This document shows, in pieces, positions 9,001-16,563 of a stretch of 64,000 bases of DNA. The DNA is from Rhynchopus euleeides (lineage: Eukaryota; Euglenozoa; Diplonemea; Diplonemida; Diplonemidae): assembly GCA_963210315.1 (NCBI GenBank), contig OY723319.1, forward strand, positions 434,001 to 498,000, in the 5' to 3' direction. The stretch's first letter is position 1, and each line of letters starts with the position of its first letter. Under the pieces are notes generated by a model. That model saw nothing but the letters and a program-made list of their open reading frames with translations, was not told where the DNA came from and did no database searches. The translations under genes and the position numbers were made by a program.

Positions 9001-11975
9001 GACGGGTTGATGTCACACCCCATCCCCTCGGGCACCAGGCGCAGCAGATCCCCCGAAGTGTAAGGCGGGCAGTCCTTCAGACCTTCTCCGAAGGCTGTCT
9101 CAACCTTTTCCGACTCAGAGCATGACCTCCGTGGCCCAGTCGACAGGGTGAGACCCGGATCCTCCACGATGAACAGGGCTTCCATCCCCGAGCGTCGCTC
9201 GACCTCGACGAGGGAGAGGCGGGACAGCGCAGAGTCCTCCGGTGTGAACACCTCATCCAGCTCACGCCAGTTCCACGCGGCGATTCGCATGCACACCCTG
9301 TAAGACCCGGGCTGTGGGATGTGCAGATAGAACGCCATTTTCGGGACACCGACTACATCATATGAGGTCCCACTGCAATTCCACGCGGGGTTCGCAGTTG
9401 AATTATCCGCCTCCGCCTCCAGCGAGTTGCACTCCATTAACCCCCCATCGCGGGACTCCGCCCCCGAGGTGGGGCCCGGGCGGAAGGAGGCGTATGCGCA
9501 TGATTTGGAAAACTCCACCAGCCTTACCGTGCTCCCCTGCGAGGAGGTGACGACAGACACGCTCTGCGTCCTCTCCATAAAATTCCAGGGCCTCGTGTCG
9601 AGCTCCGAAAATCCAGGGTCATGCGTGAGGTTTTTCTCTATGATAATCGGACCGAATGTGTCGGCGCGCGTGTCGTTCATCCTCCAACCCACAGCGGGAG
9701 GGTACATCCCGGCACCATCGGGAAGTACATAACTCCCTCCCTGCATATAGTGAAACGTCACAGCAGAATCCTCCCCTGGGGTGTAAGATCCTTCCAGATT
9801 CAACCACTGTGGAGGCACCTGCCCCCTCCCGGAGTGGTGGAAAGGAAGGATGCGGAACCCGGTGTGCCGGGCACACCCCGCGCCTTGGAAATTGCAGGTC
9901 CGGCGGTAGCAGACAACCCAAGATTCCTCCTGGGGCGGGACCCAGACTGTGGAGAAGGTGGAGTTTAACCCGCCAGGCGAGTCGTGGAGTGAGTTGCCCT
10001 TAAAGGACGGGTCGTGACCCAGGTCGTGAGATCCGGTGGGGTATCTGTCACCGGCTTCGGCAAGCCCGCCCACCGCGGCTGGGTCCGCCGGGGTGTCGTA
10101 TGAGGTGTCCCAACACCCTGTGGAGGGGTGGGAGCCATCGAGGGGATGGCCATAGCCGGATCCCCTTCCAGATTGGGTAAATTCCGCAAACTTCGAGCTC
10201 GGCACGATCTTAAAGTAATCACCCCCCTTCGGGCTCCAGTAGTTCGCAGTGGAGGATCGGGGGAAGGGCTCCTCTTTGGTGCTCGGCAGGGGTGACACGG
10301 CAAACACGCTGGACGACGGCAGGTTGTTCAGCTGTGACTCCGCCGAATCGTCAAACACAATCTCCCCCCAGGTCCTGGGGGTCAGGTCCACCATGGTCCA
10401 CCCTACCTTCTCCGACAGAACGGAAAATTCAAACCCGGGGCTCCGCTTTGCGGTGCAGCGTGACGCCATCGCGTCGGAATGCGCACATCTCGCAAGCTTT
10501 CTCCACAGAGGGATAGCATAGGTCGTGTTGGAGGGGAGCAGCTTGTCGGCACGCCAGATCCTGCCTGTGTAGCAGATGTCATACTCAACCCCTGCATCGG
10601 AGGGGATTTTGACGAAGGCATACGCGTGGGAGATCTCATGGGAGCTCTGGGGAACCGGGTTGTCATTCAGCCCATACGGCGCATCCCGGGAATCCGCGTT
10701 TGCTTCGAAGTATGTACCCCATGAGGTCCACGAGTCGACCAGCGGATTGGCATACTGGGTCCCAAACGCGCCCACCCCCCCTGCGGTCGCCCCTTCCGCA
10801 ATCCCGAACGCCCCGTGATACCCCCAGGCACCTGTCCCGTGTATTGCGGCAGATCCCAGGTATGGGTATGCAAGGCTCTGGAACTCATAAGTGCAGGGCT
10901 CCCCCTTCGGCACGATCTTGATGTTGTCCCCCGTCCCACACGAGGAGTGGATCCCGCTGACAGCCGAGGACGATGTTGCGCAGGTCGACGGGGGGTATGT
11001 GAAGTTCCACGTCCCGTCATCGTATTTCAGGAGCTGTACAATCGCATACTGCCCTGTCGTGGGCTCCGGGAGATGGTAGAAGACATCGGTCTGCCCCCCG
11101 GAGAAGACGTATTTCAGGTCATCCTGCATGACGAGGGTCCACTGCCCGTTGAGAGACCCCGGCGTGTTGGGGTAATCGTTCCCAACCCAGGTGTGTTTGA
11201 AGCACATCACAAAGCTGACGCTATACCTCGGGGCGGAGAAGGTGAACATGGCGTGCTCCGTCAGGCGTTCGCCTTTGGATCGGGCAAGCTCCGACAGGCC
11301 GAACTGATCCCTGTCGGCGATCAGCGTGCCCGAGGAGATGTAGGCATCGCAGTCCCGGTCTATGCTGGTGGAGTAGGCAAACATCTTCATCCGCACCGAC
11401 CCCAGATCCGACACGTTGAACGCCTTCTGCGGGAGCTCGTCACCCACACCCAGAGTTGTGGTCAGCCTGACGCGGAACTCCTGCCCCTCCGCAAAGGGCT
11501 GGGGTGCAACCTCGCATGTATAGTTGTTATGCGCATTCGACGACACCGTCAGGCTGTCACTCAGGGTCGAGGTGAGTGTCGGTGTTAACGACCCACTCAG
11601 CGTATCGCTGTAACTCTCTGTGGGTGACGGGGTTTCAGACCGCGTCACGGTGGCTGTCAGGGAAGCTGTGGCTGAGCTGGTCGGCGTGGCGGAGGCACTC
11701 TGCGTCAGCGTCGGAGACAAGCTGATGCTGTGGGATTGGGAGAAGGTCAGCGTCTGCGTCTTGGTCCCCGCAGCCCACGCCCCACAGCCTAGGGACCCCC
11801 AGACGGCAATAGTGAGCAGCGCAGTTGCAGGCGCCTGCAGCCTCGGGTGTGGCGACCGGCAGGAGCGAGCAGTCAAGGCTCTTGCGAACCCAGCATGTCC
11901 GCTCGGGGCACCCTGGGAGACAGAACTGCTACCGCCCCGCCATAGCCACCGCACGTCGCTGCTGCAGTGCCGCAT
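1..11975 (-). CDS. Giant secreted/surface protein, at least 3,991 residues, 3' end beyond the window
   Basis: The minus strand stays open in one frame from the ATG at 11975-11973 to base 1, with no stop and no intron; 3,991 codons plus two bases fit exactly. I translated the whole stretch. Residues 49-71 are hydrophobic and could be a late signal peptide or anchor. Residues 72-147 are a Ser/Thr-rich tract of alternating S/T and hydrophobic residues. About 150-1790 holds roughly eight modules, each with a GD-x-[IL]-[KR]-[ILV]-V motif and later a Y-x-[ILV]-C-[YIV] motif (YDICYTG, YRVCMRI, YILCIQI, YKICIYT, YKLCVYK). From about 2450 on, different modules carry CxxC or close Cys pairs (PCRMCSV, PCSRCEI, ACYVCNV, GCFQCLA). 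Asn-X-Ser/Thr sites are frequent. I do not recognise the family. An acceptor-like CAG at 12058-12060 lies upstream; a second near 11836 would place the start in an unseen exon. C-terminus and any membrane anchor are unknown. Confidence 0.85.
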   Translation of the reverse strand, partial: MRHCSSDVRWLWRGGSSSVSQGAPSGHAGFARALTARSCRSPHPRLQAPATALLTIAVWGSLGCGAWAAGTKTQTLTFSQSHSISLSPTLTQSASATPTSSATASLTATVTRSETPSPTESYSDTLSGSLTPTLTSTLSDSLTVSSNAHNNYTCEVAPQPFAEGQEFRVRLTTTLGVGDELPQKAFNVSDLGSVRMKMFAYSTSIDRDCDAYISSGTLIADRDQFGLSELARSKGERLTEHAMFTFSAPRYSVSFVMCFKHTWVGNDYPNTPGSLNGQWTLVMQDDLKYVFSGGQTDVFYHLPEPTTGQYAIVQLLKYDDGTWNFTYPPSTCATSSSAVSGIHSSCGTGDNIKIVPKGEPCTYEFQSLAYPYLGSAAIHGTGAWGYHGAFGIAEGATAGGVGAFGTQYANPLVDSWTSWGTYFEANADSRDAPYGLNDNPVPQSSHEISHAYAFVKIPSDAGVEYDICYTGRIWRADKLLPSNTTYAIPLWRKLARCAHSDAMASRCTAKRSPGFEFSVLSEKVGWTMVDLTPRTWGEIVFDDSAESQLNNLPSSSVFAVSPLPSTKEEPFPRSSTANYWSPKGGDYFKIVPSSKFAEFTQSGRGSGYGHPLDGSHPSTGCWDTSYDTPADPAAVGGLAEAGDRYPTGSHDLGHDPSFKGNSLHDSPGGLNSTFSTVWVPPQEESWVVCYRRTCNFQGAGCARHTGFRILPFHHSGRGQVPPQWLNLEGSYTPGEDSAVTFHYMQGGSYVLPDGAGMYPPAVGWRMNDTRADTFGPIIIEKNLTHDPGFSELDTRPWNFMERTQSVSVVTSSQGSTVRLVEFSKSCAYASFRPGPTSGAESRDGGLMECNSLEAEADNSTANPAWNCSGTSYDVVGVPKMAFYLHIPQPGSYRVCMRIAAWNWRELDEVFTPEDSALSRLSLVEVERRSGMEALFIVEDPGLTLSTGPRRSCSESEKVETAFGEGLKDCPPYTSGDLLRLVPEGMGCDINPSNWNPAMADTFLSPYCPVSGEGAFTNTGLWFNENLPPHTSPCIDADPVKAMCGGAPCNSTSKALADFARTTPGFFDDITPYDVEGRELQRVAATLPLPAFRAPGGGGGNLYQICYRQTASPNWVIFNTSFEVFPSNPPKVLSPKLRSVVLLAGELKRFDLEYPKLLRLNNTGVNNVTGGLKEPILQAFYAKLVRYAPQSEMHNQNCAAPAASTEGERFSSSTRVVFMAEPRTSLVDSNGNSLPPQTWSSLHFYLNVPHDAGEYILCIQIRESRRDAFSWHRMGTTSYTVADNGVRWYVRPGFQPVNTGLTTVNLLRCQAVAGGGCDPALTLETFDISPGGDVAKLVRWDNACHTPGLDSRVWGGNSTHVGVASHTGGVTDLGPADGISDIAEMKLSLPLPEGNLPTVYKICIYTRFLGGYLQGQHTVERRWVEVRQASGIAGQVRVFNEVGFPAFHAEPAAVTSWSLDQPLRPAHSLLHGVRHHASLGLAGASTQYVLNPSTASVAEPVRVGSGFVFTAASSISNADRAFHKFKLVAVSFPRQNTPTVGDNVTLWGDLSTWSKQISPDCTGPSVDSSTNLEACTPSDGVPCPGLLPEEPGKSLLIHANLHIPVMTGAYIVCYKVMKNGVSVDQPWHWVVGSTGDHHLYSHPTFLEFAASPDRRNVTAYDLHVVKNVSSGGFSAVSSWCSGDSEVSGEGVPCTTQNSGGFRRDLIRVINSSQVCPAPTHTPWGSAATPTDGTGWHTLSRASNESAVVALPPNGTASFALPPPYPSSTGGYKLCVYKAGEALQRYYSTLYRVYISRKGVAYQMINRGSEKASGGETGFWVSVSPTRLAVRHNLQFDASKRFVEYAVGLEAQYGQVAEADITDTATGKLSHTPLIRSGTTVDFEAVVASESGTVLPIGAYPVEVLRCRATTSWTVGLRCDTNYLPEDNGDFDVANINPTCSGETAEVYGWPVNGLKQFMHNGVTRFSIQYTSACPNNFFGCGLKFSARREDGAYVDSSALWVNVLSHQPDSISIGGLETNPSLFGTKQSASGCAEVNSPDCLIVTCQHEVLCTVTIRARYQGPTEYSPTGFVLLSYSAADYLGDTYTKDGVPQTVVSSFAKTVGKLGSATVAWGRGGKFEHSFTPSLESGTEGLVFFNFSFGPMGSSGLWTRFVVKVTKALPTAFNLDSVRPTDVQRGLHQIAPLRVPAPPFYASIAANQLVAAEGSYLEALVPYQLIYQPMKGAEAVAQAAGAMFNWEITASIEGSSLSHILSIPGAAEEVYSGIPSLVERNILQHKPTSEDVFFTVPFRVFVADSACSRFLPLGGCKIVFSFRHTGNPQYSVYSDLITPVRVPASTIRVTSAEKSGSSLYFSVREGVQVTAIPGTYIKSIQSTEMFVADEFHYGDIFALLAGPSPTDGVSNRDGVYLLGDESPESRRARDCVFLQNPADPHACSVWKYRTRHLGSSGWGARWTIRPTKPCRMCSVSFHSTWGAGPQSHILPQGGAPQRGTLDMTWQQDDMVLRCSDARPSFGEAGSVTDAFEITVGAGVRGQPGVSAAYPRWWVFTNLTRDLTHLETGYPQMQGGLYSLHRLEGKNPHVWAKANSTSTLKRGEVLTGRMGANAEVTFRGMFFSGVTEPLAGVTEVFNLAFHSVGAVYSVASGSPVGSVKVRDEAYSCEAKVIVSRYFHQDPVLHIRPVSVTGATALCETDLECTEWYATAESFAERGVSISLLLMNPTEEGLVVDTSTNRNVTLLPRGGMRSSPRNTAPQWSYDELTQTYRSTGMTLDSAHNTGILKKQGGYFYTYGSIDVVARRPSLAHVFPPDGKQSISLVYGSDTGTFEKTPVREAVFSICDSSWSSAAQFESTGPNCVTMRLWVIPTTYTPELALLSEAPGGQNIRGPGAGCGPSPTLLQFSALPYYVPSNMLSTSASTRYFLYDNQLDVTISLEGGAQNLVPESGKVARASLTSSNQVLRTGNRSAALLQQVGQDNLTVVFSFYGRDAVSPDGGGKRFVMSSILYEGFSNTAVLANVTTQNSFHWIGASAVETYASWEVTPNGVSLDEECPSRRYFQSSTHSYKTYSQGPPGEGWDYTADGSAHSGVPFPIEVSVKTEAGKRAWSFPSGTLVKTTKRSWSGCNDGGDFSVFSLKPSSQSETFAVREGMISSFVPGLGTLNSSIPSVDGAAVVWPVFTALCESCTLQIDLCYVGRGDADCMLAGDPTLPANLLPTLPARTKITKPFSVRDAAPDTFQVQSQTTPGGNPSNPQVYVGEVFSVTGKNVMLYAKHRESKWVMEDLVGSTWRRKLYARAVWVGGRGPPPPGGGPPAYERSEQTRYGFGGFVLEASARNGASPPTGCDAAVSPADFSSSTQYRSQLVQADSGAFAFFFTRPCSRCEIWLEYLLEKTVGDPDAEVPDVIQKTGSFRMRHYDLTGALPAVGAALSYRVLTCGVKWIPAGSPLNAVRKRHPFSVSAIQVDSHNIPSFGVGPPGGAPDGASPAVPHPLISGNGNGGGGVPTVTTPLRGHATEDGSAMMRLHYSRACYVCNVTLPFTPEPAVYLHTVLADPTQIVVVPAFSLRDGATQWFSNPTSTGVWTFEAYASDEAGDRAYTVGGPTHSGFHPLYSSDPIGSGARVAAKLSLSQMPAAEAIPAVLQDEALVLSTLSTGDPEVRVSSGTLVHNGIPIPALAGERGGVGAVTISVAPSQPGIAVPLRFLIEGVPHDAAVSYYGERKVPVVDFSLIAQRMALSDPSQPQTASGGAPACAKTGLQQGDPACVFKAFLIAQTPGAAPGDSRWFLSLSEVAGHAEASVDCGACATGSVTPPRVRFSRGVAEFRLSLLRFNKPLGGPCLCNVTVTPPVGLQDPNGGNISAQSFSVSYAAAELFEWSWVSSGTLAVESTQTPSGIVAVARSVPGRVVRLRLQATNLRGGHPQPPNVTTLDWGGVSSIKINPGAFSPAGCFQCLALNVTDPSRCVASVNPFGNDATVEGIFKEGFGAGACVLNSPAVTELPVA

Positions 11976-13063
11976 CGTGCTGGGTGCTACGCATGCACAC
12001 CGCAGCCCGCCACGCCCTCCCAGCCCAGCAGGAGCGGAAGGTGGGGAGGGGCGGAGGCTGTAGAGTCTTGCTGTTGCTGGCGAACTCTTCCGAGCGCCGC
12101 GTTGCTGTGTGGGGGGTGGGGGGGTGGGGGGTGGGGGGAGGGGTTGCTTGTGCGAGTGTGCGTCACCCAGACATGCACACACACACACCCCCTCGGCCCA
12201 ATCCGCCCCCCCCCCTCCCCTTTCTCCTCCTCCTTGTCTCTCGGTCCACACACCCCTGTCCTGCAGAGGGTGTGGTGCTGTGCTGTGGTGGTATGTTGTG
12301 TGGCAGCAGTGGCGATATGACATCAAAGCCCTTTTGCTCAGAACCGCACACAAAAGTGAGCTGTGATGTGCTTGTGGGGTAGAGATCGCATCAAAGGCAG
12401 ACGGGCGCTCGGTGTGCTGCACACTACAAGAAGTAGTCTTGAAACTCTACTATAAAAAGATGTGCATGCCTCACATAAAAAGCTGGCTGCAAAGTGACAC
12501 AGTTTGAAACACAGACCTAAAGAACTCCCTACCACGACCGATACCAAAGGAATGCAAAATTATACGGGGGGAGAGGGGAAGAGATCGGGTCGCCCGGCGG
12601 TTTTTTTGCGAGCAGGGAAGCGCAGCGCACTAGATGCGTGTGTGTGGTGGTGGCGGCGGCGGTGGAGGGGGGGGGTGGGGTACACAGGCACACACAAACA
12701 CAGAGTGAGACACGAAGAGGCAACACACACATACATACGCCTGCTCTCAATGCGCTTCCCACGGAGGGTTCGACTGTAACACGAACACACAAAACCAGAC
12801 ACACGCAGGTTCAAGATTTTTGTGGTCGTGCAGAGCACATCGAGCAGACAACACCTGCTCCTGATGCGATCCTCGCTGTAACACACGTCGAGAGGGGGGT
12901 GGGGGGGGGAGGAAGGAGGGGGCGTCTGGCCTATGTGCCCTCCCCCCCCCTTCTCCTTCGGTTTCTTCCACACCCACACACACCATGTTGTTTCAGGGGG
13001 GGGGGGGGATTTTTGTTTGGCACACGCGATAAGGTTGTTGGGGGAGGGGGGGAGGGGGGGTTA
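11976..13063. other. Intergenic, 5' flank of the giant gene
   Basis: No gene is supported here. The stretch is dominated by G- and C-homopolymer runs and CA/TG microsatellite (about 12100-12250 and 12620-13060). Short ORFs on both strands are low-complexity. The 11976-12060 part likely holds the 5'UTR of the giant gene, with a possible splice acceptor (ACTCTACAG) ending at 12058 on the minus strand. Confidence 0.6.
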
Positions 13064-13220
13064 CACGGTGGACTCCAGCGGGGGTAGGGTAACCCTTTTC
13101 GGGAGTCTCAACTAGGGGGAGTCCAACTCCCGCTAGCGGGAGTCTATACTCCCGCTAGGGGGAGTCTGACTCCCCCTAGCGGGAGTCTTTTCACCTATTT
13201 TCACTCATTTTTCCCATGAT
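13064..13220 (+). repeat. Left terminal inverted repeat of the 13-15 kb element
   Basis: It starts CACGGTGGACTCCAGCG and ends TTTCCCATGAT. Inside are at least four GGGAGTC/GACTCCC blocks, including one perfect ACTCCCGCTAGCGGGAGT palindrome. It matches the reverse complement of 15256-15396, apart from a diverged stretch of about 35 bases after the first 20. Confidence 0.8.
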
Positions 13221-13314
13221 ACCTATGCAATGTGGCACTCGTCACTGAAGTACAGCCACACCAAACGAAACGGACGTTTCCACCCATCCCAGCTCGCAGA
13301 CCTGATTCACAAAA

Positions 13315-13695
13315 ATGGGGAAGACGACAACGAAGCCGGCAGCGAAGCCGGCGGCAAAGTCGATTAAGAAGAAGAAGAGCGCAGAGAGTCCCGAGGCTGC
13401 GGAGGCGACGAACATTGTGCATGATTTTTGCACGGCCTTCCCTGTTAAAAAAGGGGGCAGTGTGCTGACACTGGGATCCATTAGAAGGCTCCTAGCAACG
13501 GTGTTGAGCAAGGAGCTCCACAAGCACAGCACCCAGGTGGCCAACGCAATCATCGCCATGTCTTCCCTGACATGGATAAGTTCGCTGTCAGGGAAGTCGC
13601 AACGATGCGGAAGGAGGGCGCTCTCCGTCATATACAAGGTGGAGGCGAAGTATGGCAAGGTGCAGGATACAAACGTGTCGTCGGGGGCAGCCTGA
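13315..13695 (+). CDS. Histone H2B-like protein encoded in the TIR element
   Basis: The ORF encodes 126 aa, with ATG in a favourable context (CACAAAAATGGGG). Residues 1-28 are a Lys/Ala-rich tail like core-histone N-termini (KPAAKPAAK, then KKKK). Residues about 34-84 align without gaps to the C-terminal half of the H2B histone fold: SVLTLGSIRRLLATVLSKEL corresponds to the loop-2/alpha-3 stretch that in canonical H2B reads S-T-I-S-S-R-E-I and then LLLPGEL, and the following KHSTQVANAII matches the alpha-C helix. After the fold about 45 extra residues follow that H2B lacks, so this end may be frame-shifted or newly evolved. Length is close to normal H2B (about 120-130). The alpha-1/alpha-2 part is short, so whether it can form a nucleosome is unclear. 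The H2B assignment is by eye. Confidence 0.5.
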   Translation: MGKTTTKPAAKPAAKSIKKKKSAESPEAAEATNIVHDFCTAFPVKKGGSVLTLGSIRRLLATVLSKELHKHSTQVANAIIAMSSLTWISSLSGKSQRCGRRALSVIYKVEAKYGKVQDTNVSSGAA

Positions 13696-13844
13696 AGCCG
13701 CGAATGATCGCGACACGGGCGAACGGCTTGGCACCGTGGGTCTGGATAGATGCTGGAGTTCGGCCGGGTGAAACCGGAAGTCGCAGCAAAATTTGCCCCC
13801 CCAGATTTCTTCCTCAAACCCACCCGTGGGCTGATCCGGCCTTG

Positions 13845-13940
13845 CACGGTGGACTCCAGCGGGGGTAGGGTACCACTACCGGGTTTAACCCTTTTCGGGA
13901 GTCTCAACTAGGGGGAGTCCAACTCCCGCTAGCGGGAGTA
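13845..13940 (+). repeat. Internal second copy of the left terminus
   Basis: The stretch repeats the first roughly 95 bases of the left terminus in direct orientation, starting CACGGTGGACTCCAGCG and ending at the ACTCCCGCTAGCGGGAGT palindrome. It has a 15-base insertion relative to 13064 after GGGTAGGGTA. Together with the right end at 15396 it could bound a smaller element of 1,552 bp. Confidence 0.75.
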
Positions 13941-13960
13941 TAGATCAGCAGTGGGCAACA

Positions 13961-15095
13961 ATGAGGCGATGCGGGGGGCGAGGGCACCGATGCTCACTGT
14001 GCGACATCCCAGAAGAACGCTGGTATCAACAGGTGCATCGATACCCGCACCTGACTCTCTCTGAGATGAAAGAGGCTGGCTACCCCTCCCTCTTGGCAGG
14101 TGTGCTTCCCAATGCCCGCTACGTCACCCCAGCACTCCATGACTGCAAGGGGCTCGCCATGCGGCTGATCAGGGTACTAGATGAGACAACAAAAAAATAT
14201 TCGACAAGACCTGTACAAACCTTGCACTGAATGTGTCGCAGCATGGGACAGGTGCTCAGTTCCGGAAGGTCGTGCTTGCCTGTCACAGGACACACCTACA
14301 AGGGCTTGTTCCGCTACCTCTTTGTCTCCCTTGCAGACCTCATGCATTTCCGGTATGCAGACATCCCCTGGCGCTTCTGGGGATGCAAGGATGAGTCAGC
14401 CCGGATTCCCTTCTTGCGTGCTCGGATCTCAGGGCATATATTTCACTGGTTGATGGAGCATGCCGAAAAGGGATCAACGCGCAATGCCTACGTACACAGT
14501 CTCCATCATTGGTGGGCTCCAGAAGATGCAGTGCCTCTGCAGAACAACGACGAATGAAGAAGCAGAGAACGGACATCGCAAGAAAGATGCCGTTACAATC
14601 GCCAGCTCCGCAACTTACGAGAGAGATCTTGCGATGGCAGAAGAGAAGCGGCGCGCATCGGGCATGCCTTGGAAGGTTGCGCACCTGTCGCAGGACGGGA
14701 TCCTCGGGTATAGAGAAGTCATTCTGTGTCCGTGTCTGCACACCCGACACGCTCATAGATTGGCTGTGTATGTTCTTTGCACACAGTTGACACAGCTGCA
14801 GAAGGGGTTTGTGCACTGCAACACACAGGACTTCGTTGAACCCATCAGCGCGCCCTACTTCCTGTTCCGGTTCCCCGAAGGACACCGCAAATTATCGCTC
14901 TGCTTGTGCAAAATGCCAATCCCGCTGGGGGCGACTTTCACACCATTCGTGTCATCCGAGGCGACTTTGAGCACGCTTGACCAACGCGCACAGCAGGAGG
15001 GGGATGACAGTTCTGACGAAGAAGATGAGGCCTGCAGGATGGCTTGTCTTGCCCAAGGTGTAACACAACTACGACAGGCGATGGCCGCACTTTGA
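13961..15095 (+). pseudogene. Decayed coding region in the TIR element
   Basis: Three overlapping plus-strand frames read like parts of one protein. Frame A (13961-14557) is cut by an in-frame TGA at 14228-14230 just after a run of A residues, and the third frame is coding-like around 14190-14310. Frame B (14460-15095, stop at 15093-15095) carries the end, which includes an acidic EGDDSSDEEDEA stretch. The first part has a Cys motif (CSLC) and an LHDCKGLAMRLI segment; the middle is aromatic-rich. I do not recognise a transposase or other family. The frame breaks suggest a relic, though unrecognised introns could also explain them. Confidence 0.45.
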
Positions 15096-15255
15096 CACCT
15101 CAAATTCTAACCGCTCACCTCCGCAGGTGCAGCCGCTACCAGGAGGATAGGTAGGTAGTCCAGAGTCCGGGGAAACTGACAGAAGCAAAACAAGCCCCTC
15201 CCCATCCCTCTTCCACCATGATTTTACCCCCCACGCCAGTAGACTGTAACTATAT

Positions 15256-15396
15256 CATGGGAAAAATGGATGAAAATAGGTGAAAAGACTCCCGCTAGGG
15301 GGAGTCAGACTCCCCCTAGCGGGAGTATAGACTCCCGCTAGCGGGAGTCTTTGACACCCGCTCAGACTCCCGCTAGGGCCGCTGGAGTCCACCGTG
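15256..15396 (-). repeat. Right terminal inverted repeat of the 13-15 kb element
   Basis: Read on the minus strand it starts CACGGTGGACTCCAGCG at 15396 and ends with TTTCCCATGA at 15256. It has the same series of GACTCCC/GGGAGTC blocks as the left terminus. Confidence 0.8.
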
Positions 15397-15398
15397 TA

Positions 15399-16563
15399 GG
15401 TAAAAAAAATAGAGAAAAAAATACTCCACCCTTTTGTTGGCCTCGGCGGGAGAGGGGGGGGGGGGATGGGCGCGGCACAAAAAATGGAAACAGCACTTGC
15501 CGTTCCTCACCCCCCCCCACCCCCCCACCCCCTTCCCCGACTGCACCATCTCTCCATTCTCTCTCTTTCCACAGCCAGGCAGTGGAAAACCCCAGCGGGT
15601 GTGGGTGTGGAGGGAACGTTCATTGGTTTTGCGTGTTAAACGGGATCCAGGCATCATATGGAGATGGCCATAAAAAAACATCAGGCGTGCTGGCTTTTCG
15701 AAAAGACCAGAAGGCGGCAGTGCAGTTTGTTTCTCCGCCGAAGAATGCCTTTTTTTTGTCTGTGTGAGGCACACAAGCCGCCAGGAGGGATACAAACAAA
15801 AATAAACCCCCCCTCCCGACCTCCTCGCGATTGGACCGCCGAGTGAAACACACACACACACAACCCGACAGGCAACACACGCCCCACTGCACTCTCACAC
15901 GGATTCACCACCACCCGTTGGCTGTGTTAGATTAGCGGACCCGCATCGTACAGAAAGTCTACGAGAGACTAACGCAGGAGAACTGATACGCTATCCAGCA
16001 CCACCCAGCCACCCCGTTTCTCCACAGCGTATAATAGACAACAGGGTAGGGAAATAGATCTCACTCGGTAGGTCAAAAAAATCAAACATCAGCAAAACGA
16101 GACACGGGGGAGGCTGTGGGGGGGGGAGGGGGGGAAGGGGGGGACACAACCACGACCACACCACCACCACCCTCTTCCTTCTTTTGCTCTCGGCATCTCG
16201 ACAGCCGAGTCACCCCCTACCACCACCACCACCACCACCCCCCACCCTTGACCCCGCCAGGCAGAAGGCACACTAAAGGCAGATATGGGAACGCACGCAT
16301 TGCCTGCCTAATGCCACACCCTCCCTGCCTCTCAGCAAAATGGTGCCCTGCGCCGAGCCTTGGGGGAAGGCGCACACCGCCGGTGTGTGGAGTGGGGCCA
16401 AATCCCGGCGCAGTTCACGGCACAGCAATCGGTGGGCCCAATCGGTGTAGGCGTGTGTGTTTGAAACACAGTATCTGCGGGGGGCACCCCAGGGTTCAGA
16501 GGAGAGGACTGGCCACGCCGGTGGGGTGTGTGTCGTGTGTGTTGCCGTGTGTGCGGTGCAGGC
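15399..16563. other. Intergenic, 3' flank of ARP3
   Basis: No gene is supported. The stretch holds C- and G-runs (15460, 15510, 16110-16140), CCA/CAC repeats near 16150-16240 and a CA run near 15850. ARP3 transcription ends into this region, but I see no clear polyadenylation signal. Confidence 0.5.

Larger units (their letters stand above)
13064..15396 (+). mobile_element. TIR element carrying an H2B-like gene
   Basis: The left terminus 13064-13220 and the right terminus 15256-15396 are inverted copies. Both begin CACGGTGGACTCCAGCG, and the inner roughly 110 bp are nearly identical, with repeated blocks of the palindrome ACTCCCGCTAGCGGGAGT and its variants. The dinucleotide TA flanks both ends (13062-13063 and 15397-15398), consistent with a TA target duplication of the Tc1/mariner/IS630 kind, though two bases prove little. 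The cargo is on the plus strand, opposite to every host gene: an H2B-like ORF at 13315-13695 and a broken coding region at 13961-15095. A second left-type terminus in direct orientation lies inside at 13845-13940, so the element may be composite. I see no recognisable transposase. Confidence 0.75.

Noticed and set aside
1-11600. Many 60-260-codon ORFs on both strands in the first 11.6 kb
   Set aside because: They are other-frame shadows of the single open minus-strand frame, which was followed codon by codon to the window edge.
13572-13868. Second histone (H2A-like) in the overlapping frame after the H2B-like ORF
   Set aside because: A faint similarity to the H2A docking region was seen but is too short and gapped to support.
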